Assembly (NCBI GenBank): GCA_039602395.1 | Contig: JBCNJP010000003.1 | Span: 22,861,896-22,925,895 of the forward strand | Direction: 5' to 3' | Length of the DNA: 64,000 nt | Source: Deinandra increscens subsp. villosa | Taxonomy: Eukaryota > Streptophyta > Magnoliopsida > Asterales > Asteraceae | Shown here: one piece after another, positions 12,029 through 21,143 of the stretch | Layout of the letters: every line of letters begins with the position of its first letter | Numbering within the stretch: position 1 is the first letter of the stretch | Notes under the pieces: model-generated | Seen by the model: the letters and a program-made list of their open reading frames with translations, nothing else | What the model was told of the DNA's origin: nothing | Database searches by the model: none | Position numbers and translations under genes: made by a program

Positions 12029-12255
12029 GTTGTTAACTCCCTTTCAATAAAATGTCGCAGTATTTTGTTATATCAGTAAATGTGTTTGGTACACTATTTT
12101 TGTAGTGTACCCTCACGTCTATAACATTCTATTCAACATTGTCATTTAATGTGTTTGGTATTTATTTCCCTGATGATAGAACTAAAAGTTACATTCTGGA
12201 TGTATACTATTTATTTCCCTAGAACACACACACATTAAATGGAGACGGTGTAAAA

Positions 12256-12687
12256 CTAATACGACCAGTCCGACCAATAATCGTAATCAGTATCGGACTC
12301 GAATCGGACCTTATCCTCGTATTCTTGGTCCATGCGTTCTCCCTCCAAAACCTCATCAAGGGCTTTCCAGTCCTCCTCATAATCTTGATCAACAGCCTTA
12401 TCGACGTTATGAAGATGGACTTCATCATCAAACAGAGAATAGTCCTCAGGTGGGTACTCCGGTTGGTTCTCCGGCAACAAATAATCAAAAGCCCAGTTCC
12501 AGAAGGCATCGTCGTCATCGTCAAAGGCTGGAGGTTGAGTTCGAGGTGGAGGTTGGGGTGGGGGTTGAGTAATAGGTTGAGGTGGATGTAGTTCGATCAA
12601 TGGAACAAACAATGGAGGGGGTACCAAATCAGGAGGGTGAACAACCAGTCGTATATTATCGTAACTTGTACGTGGCGGTGTTGACAT
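12256..12687 (-). CDS. Small acidic, proline-rich protein
   Basis: An ORF of 143 residues from the ATG at 12687; the codon further upstream is TTG. The N-terminal half is proline-rich (PPP runs, about 20-55). The C-terminal half is very acidic, with a run of five Asp, aromatic Asp-Tyr-Trp pairs and no recognised fold. A TATA-like atatatata lies about 70-80 bp upstream on the coding strand. It sits tail to tail with the pseudo-ULP gene and within the MULE. Acidic-aromatic composition of this kind is seen in transactivation segments, but that is only a composition argument. It may be non-coding. Confidence 0.45.
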   Translation of the reverse strand: MSTPPRTSYDNIRLVVHPPDLVPPPLFVPLIELHPPQPITQPPPQPPPRTQPPAFDDDDDAFWNWAFDYLLPENQPEYPPEDYSLFDDEVHLHNVDKAVDQDYEEDWKALDEVLEGERMDQEYEDKVRFESDTDYDYWSDWSY

Positions 12688-13368
12688 TGTAAGTATGAAC
12701 AACTGTGGGTATTGTTTAAGGACGATGCTTTGTTGGAGAATGTGGGTATGTGGAATAATATATATAGGTAAAGTAATAAATAAAAATAATTATAAATCAA
12801 TGTTAAATTAACTATTGTGCATTGTATTTATATTCAAATCTGATGATCAGATTTTATTGTTAATTCCCATGAATGTTTAATCGGATTACCATAAGTTAAC
12901 CCTATAAATATTTAAAATGATCCTTTAAATTTACCGTTTTCCCATGGTCAAGACAGTCATTTGTATTAATCTTAGTGTATTGCGACTAATGTATATAATA
13001 TATAAACAATAAAATTAAAGATGACCTGTGGTTTTTATAATTTAATTTTGTTAAAAAAATTGCAATGTATAAACATTATAAGACGAAGGGATTAAAAACA
13101 ACGGGGTATATTGAAACGAATACAGTAAGATACAATTGGGAGAAAAGAGATCTATTAATGCTCCTGCCAGCATTAAATTTCTTGAGATACGGGAGCCGTC
13201 GAAATAATCTGTGGGCCCATCTCCATTAATATCTACCCTTACATAACCCTAATCCGGCTGAAGTTATCCGATCATACCCTTACCCTCTACCGCCATTTTT
13301 TACTCCCAAGCTCTTCACATATTAACCCATCTTTTCCCTCTTCATCATCGGGTGTGTTTGTAACAGAC

Positions 13369-16300
13369 ATGGATGCCGATCACGATTTACAGGTGATCAT
13401 GAGACCAAGATCCTACGGGGAGGTAAAAACCCAGAACCATTAACAACAATGTACTAACTTATGATGATTTTATACTACATACCTGCAATAACTGGTATTT
13501 AATGCAGGCTGACGTGAGAATACGGTTCAACCTAGGCATCATAAATGAGATCCGGGACAAGCTGAACGAAGATCAGTTTGTTATATGGGACAGAACGTGT
13601 TTCCATAAGTGGCTCTCGGCCGGATGTGTATCAGCGGGCACAAAAATATGCCATGCACTGTTCCACCATGAGGTGTTGGTAGATGACGGTGTAAATGGGC
13701 TCATCTACGAGTTTGGCGGGAAGCCTTACATATTTGGTCCTTTACAGTTTTGCTTGATGTCAGGGTTTAGTTTCTGGAAGTCTGGTTTTTTTAAAAAAGG
13801 AATCATACAATCAGAAACTTCTTTTTGTAAACGGATTTTTAAGACTACTGAACCCAGGGTCTCTAAACTTCGGTTAATATTATCAAAAATGAATCAAACA
13901 CCAGAGACCTTATTATCAGACGAGGATACAGTACGTGTGTGCCTATTATGTTTGGTGGAAATAGGGTTCAAGGGTTCACAAGATACCTGTAAAATTGATG
14001 AAGTTTTATTAGAGTTGGTAGAGAGCTTTGAGGACTGGAACCTTTACGAGTGGGGGGAATATCTGTGGAACTTAACCTATCCCAAGGTTAAAAACATCCT
14101 AAGGAGGAAGAAAGCGGCAAGAGCTGAACGTGAAAAAGCGAGGAAAGGAAAGGCTCATGTTGGAAACAAAGAAGTCCCAGTTTTCCAATACTCTGCTGCT
14201 GGGTTTCTATACCCATTGAAGGTAATATTCATTGTTAATCCTCGTAAAGGTAGTTAATAATTACATTATAAAAAAATGCTTAGTTAATCCTCATAAAGGT
14301 CCTTTTGGTGTTATTTGGCCAGATGTGGATAATAGAGACTTTCCCGGAACTCCTGAGAAGAAGAGAGCGTGACTATGTTCCCAAAATCCCACGTTGTTTG
14401 GGTCCTCGAACATGCCCAATAATCACGTGGGCCGATGCAGTAGAGATGATGACGCGAGCCGATAACGTAAGCGATTAGTTATTTTATTGAAGAATATATT
14501 GAATTTATTATTATTAATAATAGGATATAGTCTGGGTCGGCAAAGATTAGTCGTACGTTGCAGGTAACATAGTTGGGTCGGATTTTAGTAGTTCCGGTTC
14601 AAGTCACTTGAAGAGTTACTGATAAATTTTCAATCGCTTTCTGTTGTGTTTAATAGAACCCAGAATTCTCACCGTGTCTTCTTAGTCCAACCATCGAGGA
14701 GGGCAGCCAGGACTGGTGGAGACTCAGTTTTCTTGCGATATGTGGTACTGAATGGAAACAGGAAGATCCTACATGTCAAGCTGGACCTAGCGAACCGTTG
14801 TACCAGGAGGATTTCGTCGGTGGAAGCATATTCAGGGAAGAAATTGTCATCCCAGCGGGAATAGAGGAGGACGTGTCGTTTATGTTACAGGGAGATAGGT
14901 TCCTAGGGGAAGTTCCTCAGACTGAGAAGGAAATGCAGATGGTGGTGGTGATCCGTACCCTGAGGGAACATACTTATTCCCTAAACCAGATTATGAGTAA
15001 ACTGGAAGTAAGTATTTTATAGCCTCTGTAATATTACCAGTTATACATACTATGTTCATATATGTGTTTGTTACTCGCAGGGCCTGAAAATGCAGTCTGC
15101 TGATGGTGCTTCTGCAACAACTCCATCAACCTCTAAGAAAAATGTTAGATTGTGTCCTGCACATTGTGCTAGTTAATTGTAGCAAAGATTGTAAATTGAT
15201 TAATTTCTTATGTTAGGTTGTAGAGGAGAGAACTGGTTCCAGTAATGGTTGGAACATACAAGAAGATCAATTGCTATTGGAGGTAAAATAGTTCAGTCTC
15301 TGTTTGAAATGGTCGTTAATAAACCCCCAAATTATTATATGCTGTTAACTTTTATTATGTTTTAAAGGCTGGGACTAAGTGGAGAACCCCTGGTGATTTA
15401 GGAAAGGCTCCTGAGGGCCCTGTGACCGATGGGGTATATTTACACTAACTGATTCATGACAATATGATTAATTTTTCTTACTAATTCTGTCGATTCTGCG
15501 ATATATTAGGTTAATGAAGTGTACCACACCCCTGCGGGGGATGTGAATACCGTGGCACATGATTTTGGAGATCTTGCTAGGTGTTTGGACTTCACATTGA
15601 TAGATGAGGATGAGGTACTTCGAGTTATACAACAAGTATACCCGTTTGTATGAGACCGTATCTACCTTAGGTACTAAATTGGTTTATGTAGACTGTTGAA
15701 GATGAAGAGGGCAGACCAAAACGCCGACGAAAACTGGGACCTGCCTGTCTATCCCCATACGTCACATACCAGTTGAAGAGGAGGGTTAACATTACTAACC
15801 CATCTGATAATGAGATTGTAAGATTTTCAAAAAAAGGTCAGACCACTAAACTGTCTTTGACGAACGGTGTGGAAGTCGGACCTGAATTTTGGACAAGGCT
15901 GTTAAAGGTTAACTGTGACTCAGGGTGGCTGATGGATGATGTGAGTGTGGGAAGCCATCTACTTTTATATATTTTTTGTTAAATATGTTGGTTGTTTGTT
16001 TACTCGTTCGATTTTTAATCAGCACATATGGGCATGGTCAAACTACCTTTACTACTCGCGCAAGCCAAGGGAACGGTGGAGCATTCTACCACCCTGGTTC
16101 CATAATACTAAGCTGATTAAATCACTGGGCGACGGGACGGAAGAACCGTATCCTTCGATTCTCGAGACGGATGTGGTTTGTATTTTTCATTATGCGTTAT
16201 TAGAAAGGTTTATTTTTTGTAAGTAATTGAATGTTAGAGTTGTATTTGTTCACTCAGGTATATGTCCCGGTTAACATGTGTGCCCATTGGTATCTCGTGG

Positions 16301-16758
16301 CATTTGACCTTCTCCACTGGACTTACACCGTTTACGACAGGTATGAACTTGATACGGTTCTATTTATGATGAATATCTATAAAATTAAAAGGTGAATAGT
16401 TGTATCAACTAGACTAACAATCTTAAACCCAAATTCTAGCCTGGAAACACCGAATACGAGCACCTTTGTGACCGATTACACCAAGGAACTTGTTTATCGC
16501 TTTAGTCACTGGCTGTGGTTTTTTGACTTCTACACCGCTCGTGGAAAGACGACGGAGTTTGAGGAGTTTAGCAGGATATATGAAGATGTCCCACAACAGG
16601 TGGGAACAAGCGATTGCGGGGTGTGGCTGTGCATGTTCCTTGAACGGTTGACATCTTATGAGTCAGTGAAGCAAAAAAATGAAGACCTGATCAATGATCC
16701 TCTACAATACCGTCGGAAGATGGCGAAGGTTTTCTACGAACATAGACTTGAAGAGTAG
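13369..16758 (+). CDS. DUF1985-ULP1 cysteine protease of a MULE, 12 exons
   Basis: GT-AG exons with consistent phase: 13369-13422, 13508-14221, 14323-14466, 14657-15007, 15081-15143, 15217-15282, 15368-15433, 15510-15614, 15692-15940, 16023-16175, 16258-16340, 16440-16758, giving 788 residues. Residues about 30-300 match the DUF1985 style (GKPYIFGPLQFCLMSGF; then YPLK joined to MWIIETFPELL). A variable linker includes KRRRKLGPACLSPYV. The C-terminal 200 residues are a ULP1/C48 peptidase domain with His665 (AHW), Asp682 (VYDS), Gln736 and Cys742 (TSDCG) all present, so it looks catalytically competent. Host ULP1 enzymes process or remove SUMO; transposon-borne copies have unknown substrates. 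No stop or frameshift was seen. A host gene seems unlikely, since DUF1985-ULP fusions are typical of transposons. Confidence 0.85.
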
Positions 16759-16859
16759 GGATTGGTTCGTGGTAGGGATGGGTTGGGGGCAGCTGTTTTG
16801 ACGTTAACATGTTTATTGTGGTGATACTTGTTACGATATTTCAGACGTATTGTATTTGG

Positions 16860-17365
16860 TTTGATGTTAATTGCACTTCACCCGGAACCCCCTGTATGTT
16901 GCCGTCTCTATGGAACCGTTTGTTTAATGCACTTCACCCGGATTATATTTGGTTTGATGTTATAGTTTAATTGCACTTGAACCGGAATTTCCATCCCGGG
17001 TGACCTTTTTCCAACGGTTGTTTGAAATAACATTGTTTTTCCAAACGGTGGTCTCAAACGGTTGATTGTTTCAAACGGAGTTCTCATATTCCTATACCGT
17101 TTGACTTTTAGAAAATGGAATTTTAAAATAACATAATTTTTCAAATAACATCATTTCTATCCCGGCTGAATTTTTCAAACGGTTGTTTCAAATAACATAG
17201 TTCTTCCAAACGGTGGTCTCAAACGGTTGACTGTGTTTCAAACGGAAGTCTCCTATTCCCATCCCGGCTGACTTTTTTAAACTGATGTTTCAAATAACAT
17301 ATTTTTTCCAAGCGGTAGTCTCAAACGGTGACTTCCTTCAAACGGATATCCCTTCTAAACTTGCT
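16860..17365. repeat. Motif-rich tandem repeats with CCGG and AAACGG words
   Basis: At 16876-16985 the phrase gcacttcacccgg or gcacttgaaccgg occurs three times. From about 16990 a ~105-bp unit occurs three times, near 16990-17095, 17157-17261 and 17262-17356. Each unit has atcccgg(g/c)tga, caaataacata, a run of T, ccaa(a/g)cggt and tctcaaacggt. The minus-strand ORF across part of it is a by-product. The array lies between the ULP1 gene and the 3' end of the B3 gene. Confidence 0.8.
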
Positions 17366-17527
17366 CCATATCGAAGATTTTTACTTTAATATCATTAATA
17401 ATTTTTCAATATCAAAATTACCCTCTTTGAAGATATTGCTAATTAATTTTATATACATCTCGAAGATTTTTACTTAAAAACAACCGCAAATACAACCGAC
17501 TTGCCAAAATACAATTGAACAACCAGC

Positions 17528-18735
17528 CTAAACATTTGAGAGGAGAATTTCCCAGGTTACACCACGATGACGATACCTCAACCGCATTTGCTGTCCAATC
17601 TGGATTCCACTACACCTCACAAAATTCGTCCAACCAGATACCCAAAACCTATATAGAAAACAAATTATCTTCTAAAGGTATTGTTAAAAAACTATAGTGA
17701 AAACAGTTTGGGTATGATAGATGTACCGTTAAAAACAACATTACCTTTGACGTCCCCTACTCATCTCCTGGTTGATCACGAGGCCTTCACTGTATACATC
17801 TTCAAATCTAAAAATCAAAACCGTATGATGTTCCAGGAGTGCGATGGGAACAAAGTCTTGAGGCAGCCTCTGAATCAAATCAATATCCAAACAAAACCAA
17901 TTGAACGTATCTCTTATTGGGACGTGCTGTAAAAAAATTTAAAACTTTTTTTATGTTAGGTGAAATCAAACTTACAAAACGAGCCCTAGCTATGATGACC
18001 CTATCAAACAAAATTTCTTCAGGGATTTCTTCATCTTCTTCATTTTCAGAGTTAGCATCTTCTACATCCACACCGGCTTCCACACCGGCCACAACTTCTC
18101 CATGTTCTGCATCCACACCGGCTTCCACATCCGCAAAATCGATAGCATCTACATCCACAACTTCTCCATGTTCACCTCCTGCCACACCGGCCTCCTGATT
18201 ATTGACATTTACATCCTCCAAATCACCACCATCCCAACCGTCCAATACGACCACATCATCGTCAGAGTCGTTAGAGTTATCATCATCGGTATCAACATCA
18301 ACATCATCGGCAACAACCGGTTCATTCTGAATGAAGTCCCTAATGTCACAGCCATCAGGAGAGTAGACCACCATGTCATATCTCTCGGCACTAACTCGAG
18401 TGAATGTCACCCAGTAGTTCTGAAACAGGGGAATACCCTGGACGACATCGCTCCAACCGTGGGTGAAAGACAACAGCATATTTCTAATACCAAATCCAAC
18501 CTCCCAATGCTGATCCTCAGAATACCATAGAGTAATACGGTGGTTGGGAGGAATATTAGGAAAGTGAAGGCCCGGGAAGTGGAGCTGAACTGCATCTGGG
18601 GGCAATGGCTGGTAGTGATTGTGTATTAGTAGTGAGATAAAATGCAGATGAAATTTATTTTTAAATTAAAATACTAACCAAGAAATCAAGTTCAGGTTGT
18701 AGAATAATCTTGAAAAAACCATGTATATTTGCCAT
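17528..18735 (-). CDS. Two-domain B3 DNA-binding protein (REM-like), 4 exons
   Basis: Minus-strand exons 18735-18679, 18608-17976, 17926-17745 and 17648-17528 join in phase at GT-AG sites to give 330 residues. The first B3 domain spans residues 1-105: it opens with HGFFKIIL, has W.VGFG, FTHGWSDVV and VVYSPDGCDI. A second runs over about 225-329 (ARFHVPI at the start, FWVSGWTNFV and W.ILLSNV at the end). The linker (about 110-215) is extremely acidic, with an imperfect repeat of AGVDAEHGEVV type. This double-B3 layout is typical of plant REM/VRN1-like proteins, which bind DNA in the nucleus. Both domains appear complete, and no stop or frameshift was seen. It lies between the ULP1 and transposase genes of the MULE and is flanked by motif arrays, which makes the element's own repeats a natural target to test. 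Confidence 0.78.
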
Positions 18736-19350
18736 AACAAGCCTGCTTGTTTGAAGGTTCCTGTCGACAGACCCTGATTCAGAGAGAAAGGCGCTATAGA
18801 GTGGGAGGTATAACATAAAATCCTCTTCTTAAATGATTTAAAAACACATATTCGAAATATGATCTGATTGATTTATTAAAAAATGTAATTAATATTTTTT
18901 ATTATAATATATATGTTAAAGATTTATTATATATCTTACATAAACGTATATTTTTGGATAATTTATCAATTTTTTTTTTAATGTTATAGCTATATAAAAA
19001 TTTCTCCGTAATTAGATAGATGTTTGCAGCTAAGTAAAAGAAATTTTAAAATAAAATAGAAAAATATATTATTTTATATAACTTGTGTTAAATCTTCACG
19101 CATTAAAACTTCACGCATTAATAACTACCAAAACCTATTTAGGAGCAATAAATACATCTACTCTACAAATGAGTCTAATTATTACCTATAGATACAATGC
19201 ATACGTCAGCAACCATGATGGATAGATTTTAATTTTTAGGCCTTAATTAAATTTTCCGGGTGAACGATGAGTTGATTCCTTTAAAATTATATTTATGTAT
19301 TATTTCAAATTTCTATAAAAAGTTATATTTTATTACGGATATAAGAAGAA
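18736..19350. other. AT-rich intergenic DNA upstream of the B3 gene
   Basis: No gene or clear repeat is seen. The part nearest 18736 should hold the B3 gene promoter; I could not pick a convincing TATA box among the many AT runs. Confidence 0.5.
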
Positions 19351-19488
19351 TTGCATATATCCCCCTACTTTGGGAAAAAATTGCATATATACCCAAAATA
19401 CATGTTTTTAATGCATAATGTACAATGGTCTTAAAGCATGATTTGGGTAAATATGCAATTTCTTAACTTTAGAGGGGGATATATGCAA
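19351..19488. repeat. Small inverted-repeat element (MITE-like), ~138 bp
   Basis: The left arm starts ttgcatatatccccct and runs about 47 bp to tacccaaa. The right arm is its reverse complement with a few mismatches (tttgggta to agggggatatatgcaa). This leaves a short loop. I could not define a target duplication. Confidence 0.75.
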
Positions 19489-19508
19489 ATGACCCACGGA
19501 TATAATAC

Positions 19509-19548
19509 AATCTTCCGAAGGAAGATTGGAATCTTCCGAAGGAAGATT
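19509..19548. repeat. Two tandem 19-bp perfect palindromes
   Basis: aatcttccgaaggaagatt occurs at 19509-19527 and again at 19530-19548. Each has 8-bp arms (AATCTTCC/GGAAGATT) around GAA. Such paired dyads are typical of binding sites for dimeric proteins. No regulator can be assigned. Confidence 0.8.
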
Positions 19549-19566
19549 GGAGCGGCTAAGGAAAGA

Positions 19567-19740
19567 GAAGGTATATCCGGTTTATACAACCGGTTAAGTT
19601 TCCTCCGGATATGCTTTGTTATAAAAAACCGGTTGAATATATTCTTAACATTTCAACCGTTTGACACTTCAACCGGAAGAAAGTTGTCCTTCGTTCGGTT
19701 GAATATATTCTTAATATTTCAACCGTTTGACACTCCAGCA
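19567..19740. repeat. Cluster of AACCGG dyads and a 66-bp direct repeat
   Basis: ggttgaatatattcttaa, followed by atttcaaccgtttgacac, occurs at 19631 and 19697. Each copy contains ggttga and tcaacc as inverted halves. Nearby lie tatccggt, acaaccggtt and ctccggat. The CCGG-centred words recur in the other non-coding parts of this MULE. Confidence 0.75.
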
Positions 19741-19852
19741 ATTGCCCCGAATGAAAAAAATACATTAAAACAAAATGAAAATACATGATTTGTATTAAAA
19801 ATTCATACTTTCATTCAATTAAAATTACAAACAACCTATTCAAACTAGGTGT

Positions 19853-20194
19853 CTATAACATCTTGATCTCTTCCACGTTATCCTTTTGGTCCTCCATTTT
19901 CTTTGTTATGCTATCGTTCAACGTAAGAAGCATATCGTGAATCTCTTTCTTCAATTCCAGTTGATCAACAATGTACTTCCTAGCAGCCGTTTGCATCTCA
20001 CTCGCAGGATGACCATCAAAATCCTCAAGCAACTTTTGATGAGTTTCTAGGCTAGTAGTAGTAAGACCGAGCATCATTACGACAGAACTGTTCATGTTCC
20101 GTGCTATCGTATCTTCGATGTTGCATATATCTTCCAAAGCCTTTATCGCCTCAGGACATTTTGAGTAGATGTAGTCAGGTGAAGAGGATGCCAT
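19853..20194 (-). CDS. Small helical protein, unknown function (113 aa)
   Basis: The ATG at 20194 starts MASSSPDYIYSK. The frame upstream of it has no ATG. The 113 residues look mostly helical, with charged heptad-like stretches near the C-terminus and a weakly hydrophobic patch (VVMMLGLTTTS). No domain is recognised. It is divergently arranged with the 109-residue gene at 20473, with start codons about 280 bp apart, inside the MULE. Confidence 0.5.
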   Translation of the reverse strand: MASSSPDYIYSKCPEAIKALEDICNIEDTIARNMNSSVVMMLGLTTTSLETHQKLLEDFDGHPASEMQTAARKYIVDQLELKKEIHDMLLTLNDSITKKMEDQKDNVEEIKML

Positions 20195-20383
20195 TTTAAG
20201 ATGAAATATAGGAAAAGGGGAAATGGTCAATTCTCAGATAAAGTTGTCTGTGAAAACTGCAAGAAGGTATATACATACTTATACCTGGGTGGAGGGAAAC
20301 GAAGAGACACATAATTACTATTATTAAATTGTAAACACGCATGTAATTTCTGTCGTTCCGTCTACCCACCGTGTCTCCACCCC

Positions 20384-20390
20384 TATAAAA
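20384..20390 (+). promoter_or_regulatory. TATA box for the gene at 20473
   Basis: TATAAAA lies 83 bp upstream of the ATG, in a GC-richer context (ccacccctataaaataggg), which is a normal plant spacing. The divergent gene's start lies ~190 bp to the left, so the interval 20195-20472 is a candidate bidirectional promoter. Confidence 0.65.
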
Positions 20391-20472
20391 TAGGGTTTGA
20401 TTCGCTTTGTTTAACTCACGCAGCAATCATCCACCTACCCCTTCCCCTCCCCCCCTATTCTAAAACTTGCCG

Positions 20473-20802
20473 ATGGATTCTTCATCTTCCCACTCTGTTG
20501 GAGATTTATTCAAGAAAAGAAAGTTGAAGACGGAGTTGTTGATCGACTATCAAAAGGAAAAGCACATGATCGAAATTCTCAACAGAACCTTCGACAATAT
20601 ACGAGAGATGATCGAAGAAAGGAATGAGATAAAAAAAAGCCTATTAATCCTTCCAAGTAGTGCTTCTCGAGATTTGGTAATTTTATTCTTGTCAAACATT
20701 ACGAAAACTGATATAGACCAGATGCGCAAGATTACCAACATAGTCGGAGCCCTTCAAGCATCTGGCGATTTGAAGTTATCTTTTCTGAAAAAATATTACT
20801 AG
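20473..20802 (+). CDS. Small helical protein, unknown function (109 aa)
   Basis: It starts MDSSSSHSVGDLFKKRK. A basic segment (KKRKLK) is followed by a long predicted helix rich in Glu, Lys, Ile and Met and a Leu/Ile-rich C-terminal part ending KKYY. No known domain is seen. It resembles the divergent neighbour only in size, Ser-rich start (SSS near the N-terminus) and helical character; I cannot claim homology by eye. A TATA box upstream supports expression. Confidence 0.52.
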   Translation: MDSSSSHSVGDLFKKRKLKTELLIDYQKEKHMIEILNRTFDNIREMIEERNEIKKSLLILPSSASRDLVILFLSNITKTDIDQMRKITNIVGALQASGDLKLSFLKKYY

Positions 20803-20903
20803 TTTATATCTGTTATTTTATTTTACTTTTTTTTCATTCCATAATTATATATTGAAGTTATCATTCTTCTTCTATAATACTGCACATCATAACACAATTA
20901 TCT

Positions 20904-21082
20904 ATCCGGGTGAACCATCCGCCGGTTGATGGACATTGTATAATTCCGGTCTAAAATCTTATTTAAATCCGGGTCAACCACCCGCCGGTTGATGGACATT
21001 GTATACGTCCGGTACAAAATCTTCTTTCTATCCGGGTGAACTATCCACCGGATGATGGACATTGTATACGTCCGGTCTAAGT
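20904..21082. repeat. Tandem repeat, 63-bp unit, 3 copies
   Basis: Units start at 20904, 20967 and 21030 with atccgggt. Each has ccaccgg or ccgccgg, atgatggacattg or ttgatggacattg, and a final tccggt. So each unit has three CCGG words. The array sits at the 3' side of the transposase gene and encodes nothing recognisable. Confidence 0.85.
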
Positions 21083-21143
21083 CAATAAACTTACAATAAG
21101 TCTGTAACAAACAAAATAAGAAAAGTACAATTGCATTCAGATG

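Noticed and set aside
13369..16758. Host SUMO protease gene
   Set aside because: The DUF1985 fusion, many short phase-0 exons and a MULE transposase next to it indicate a transposon gene rather than a host ULP1/ESD4-type gene.
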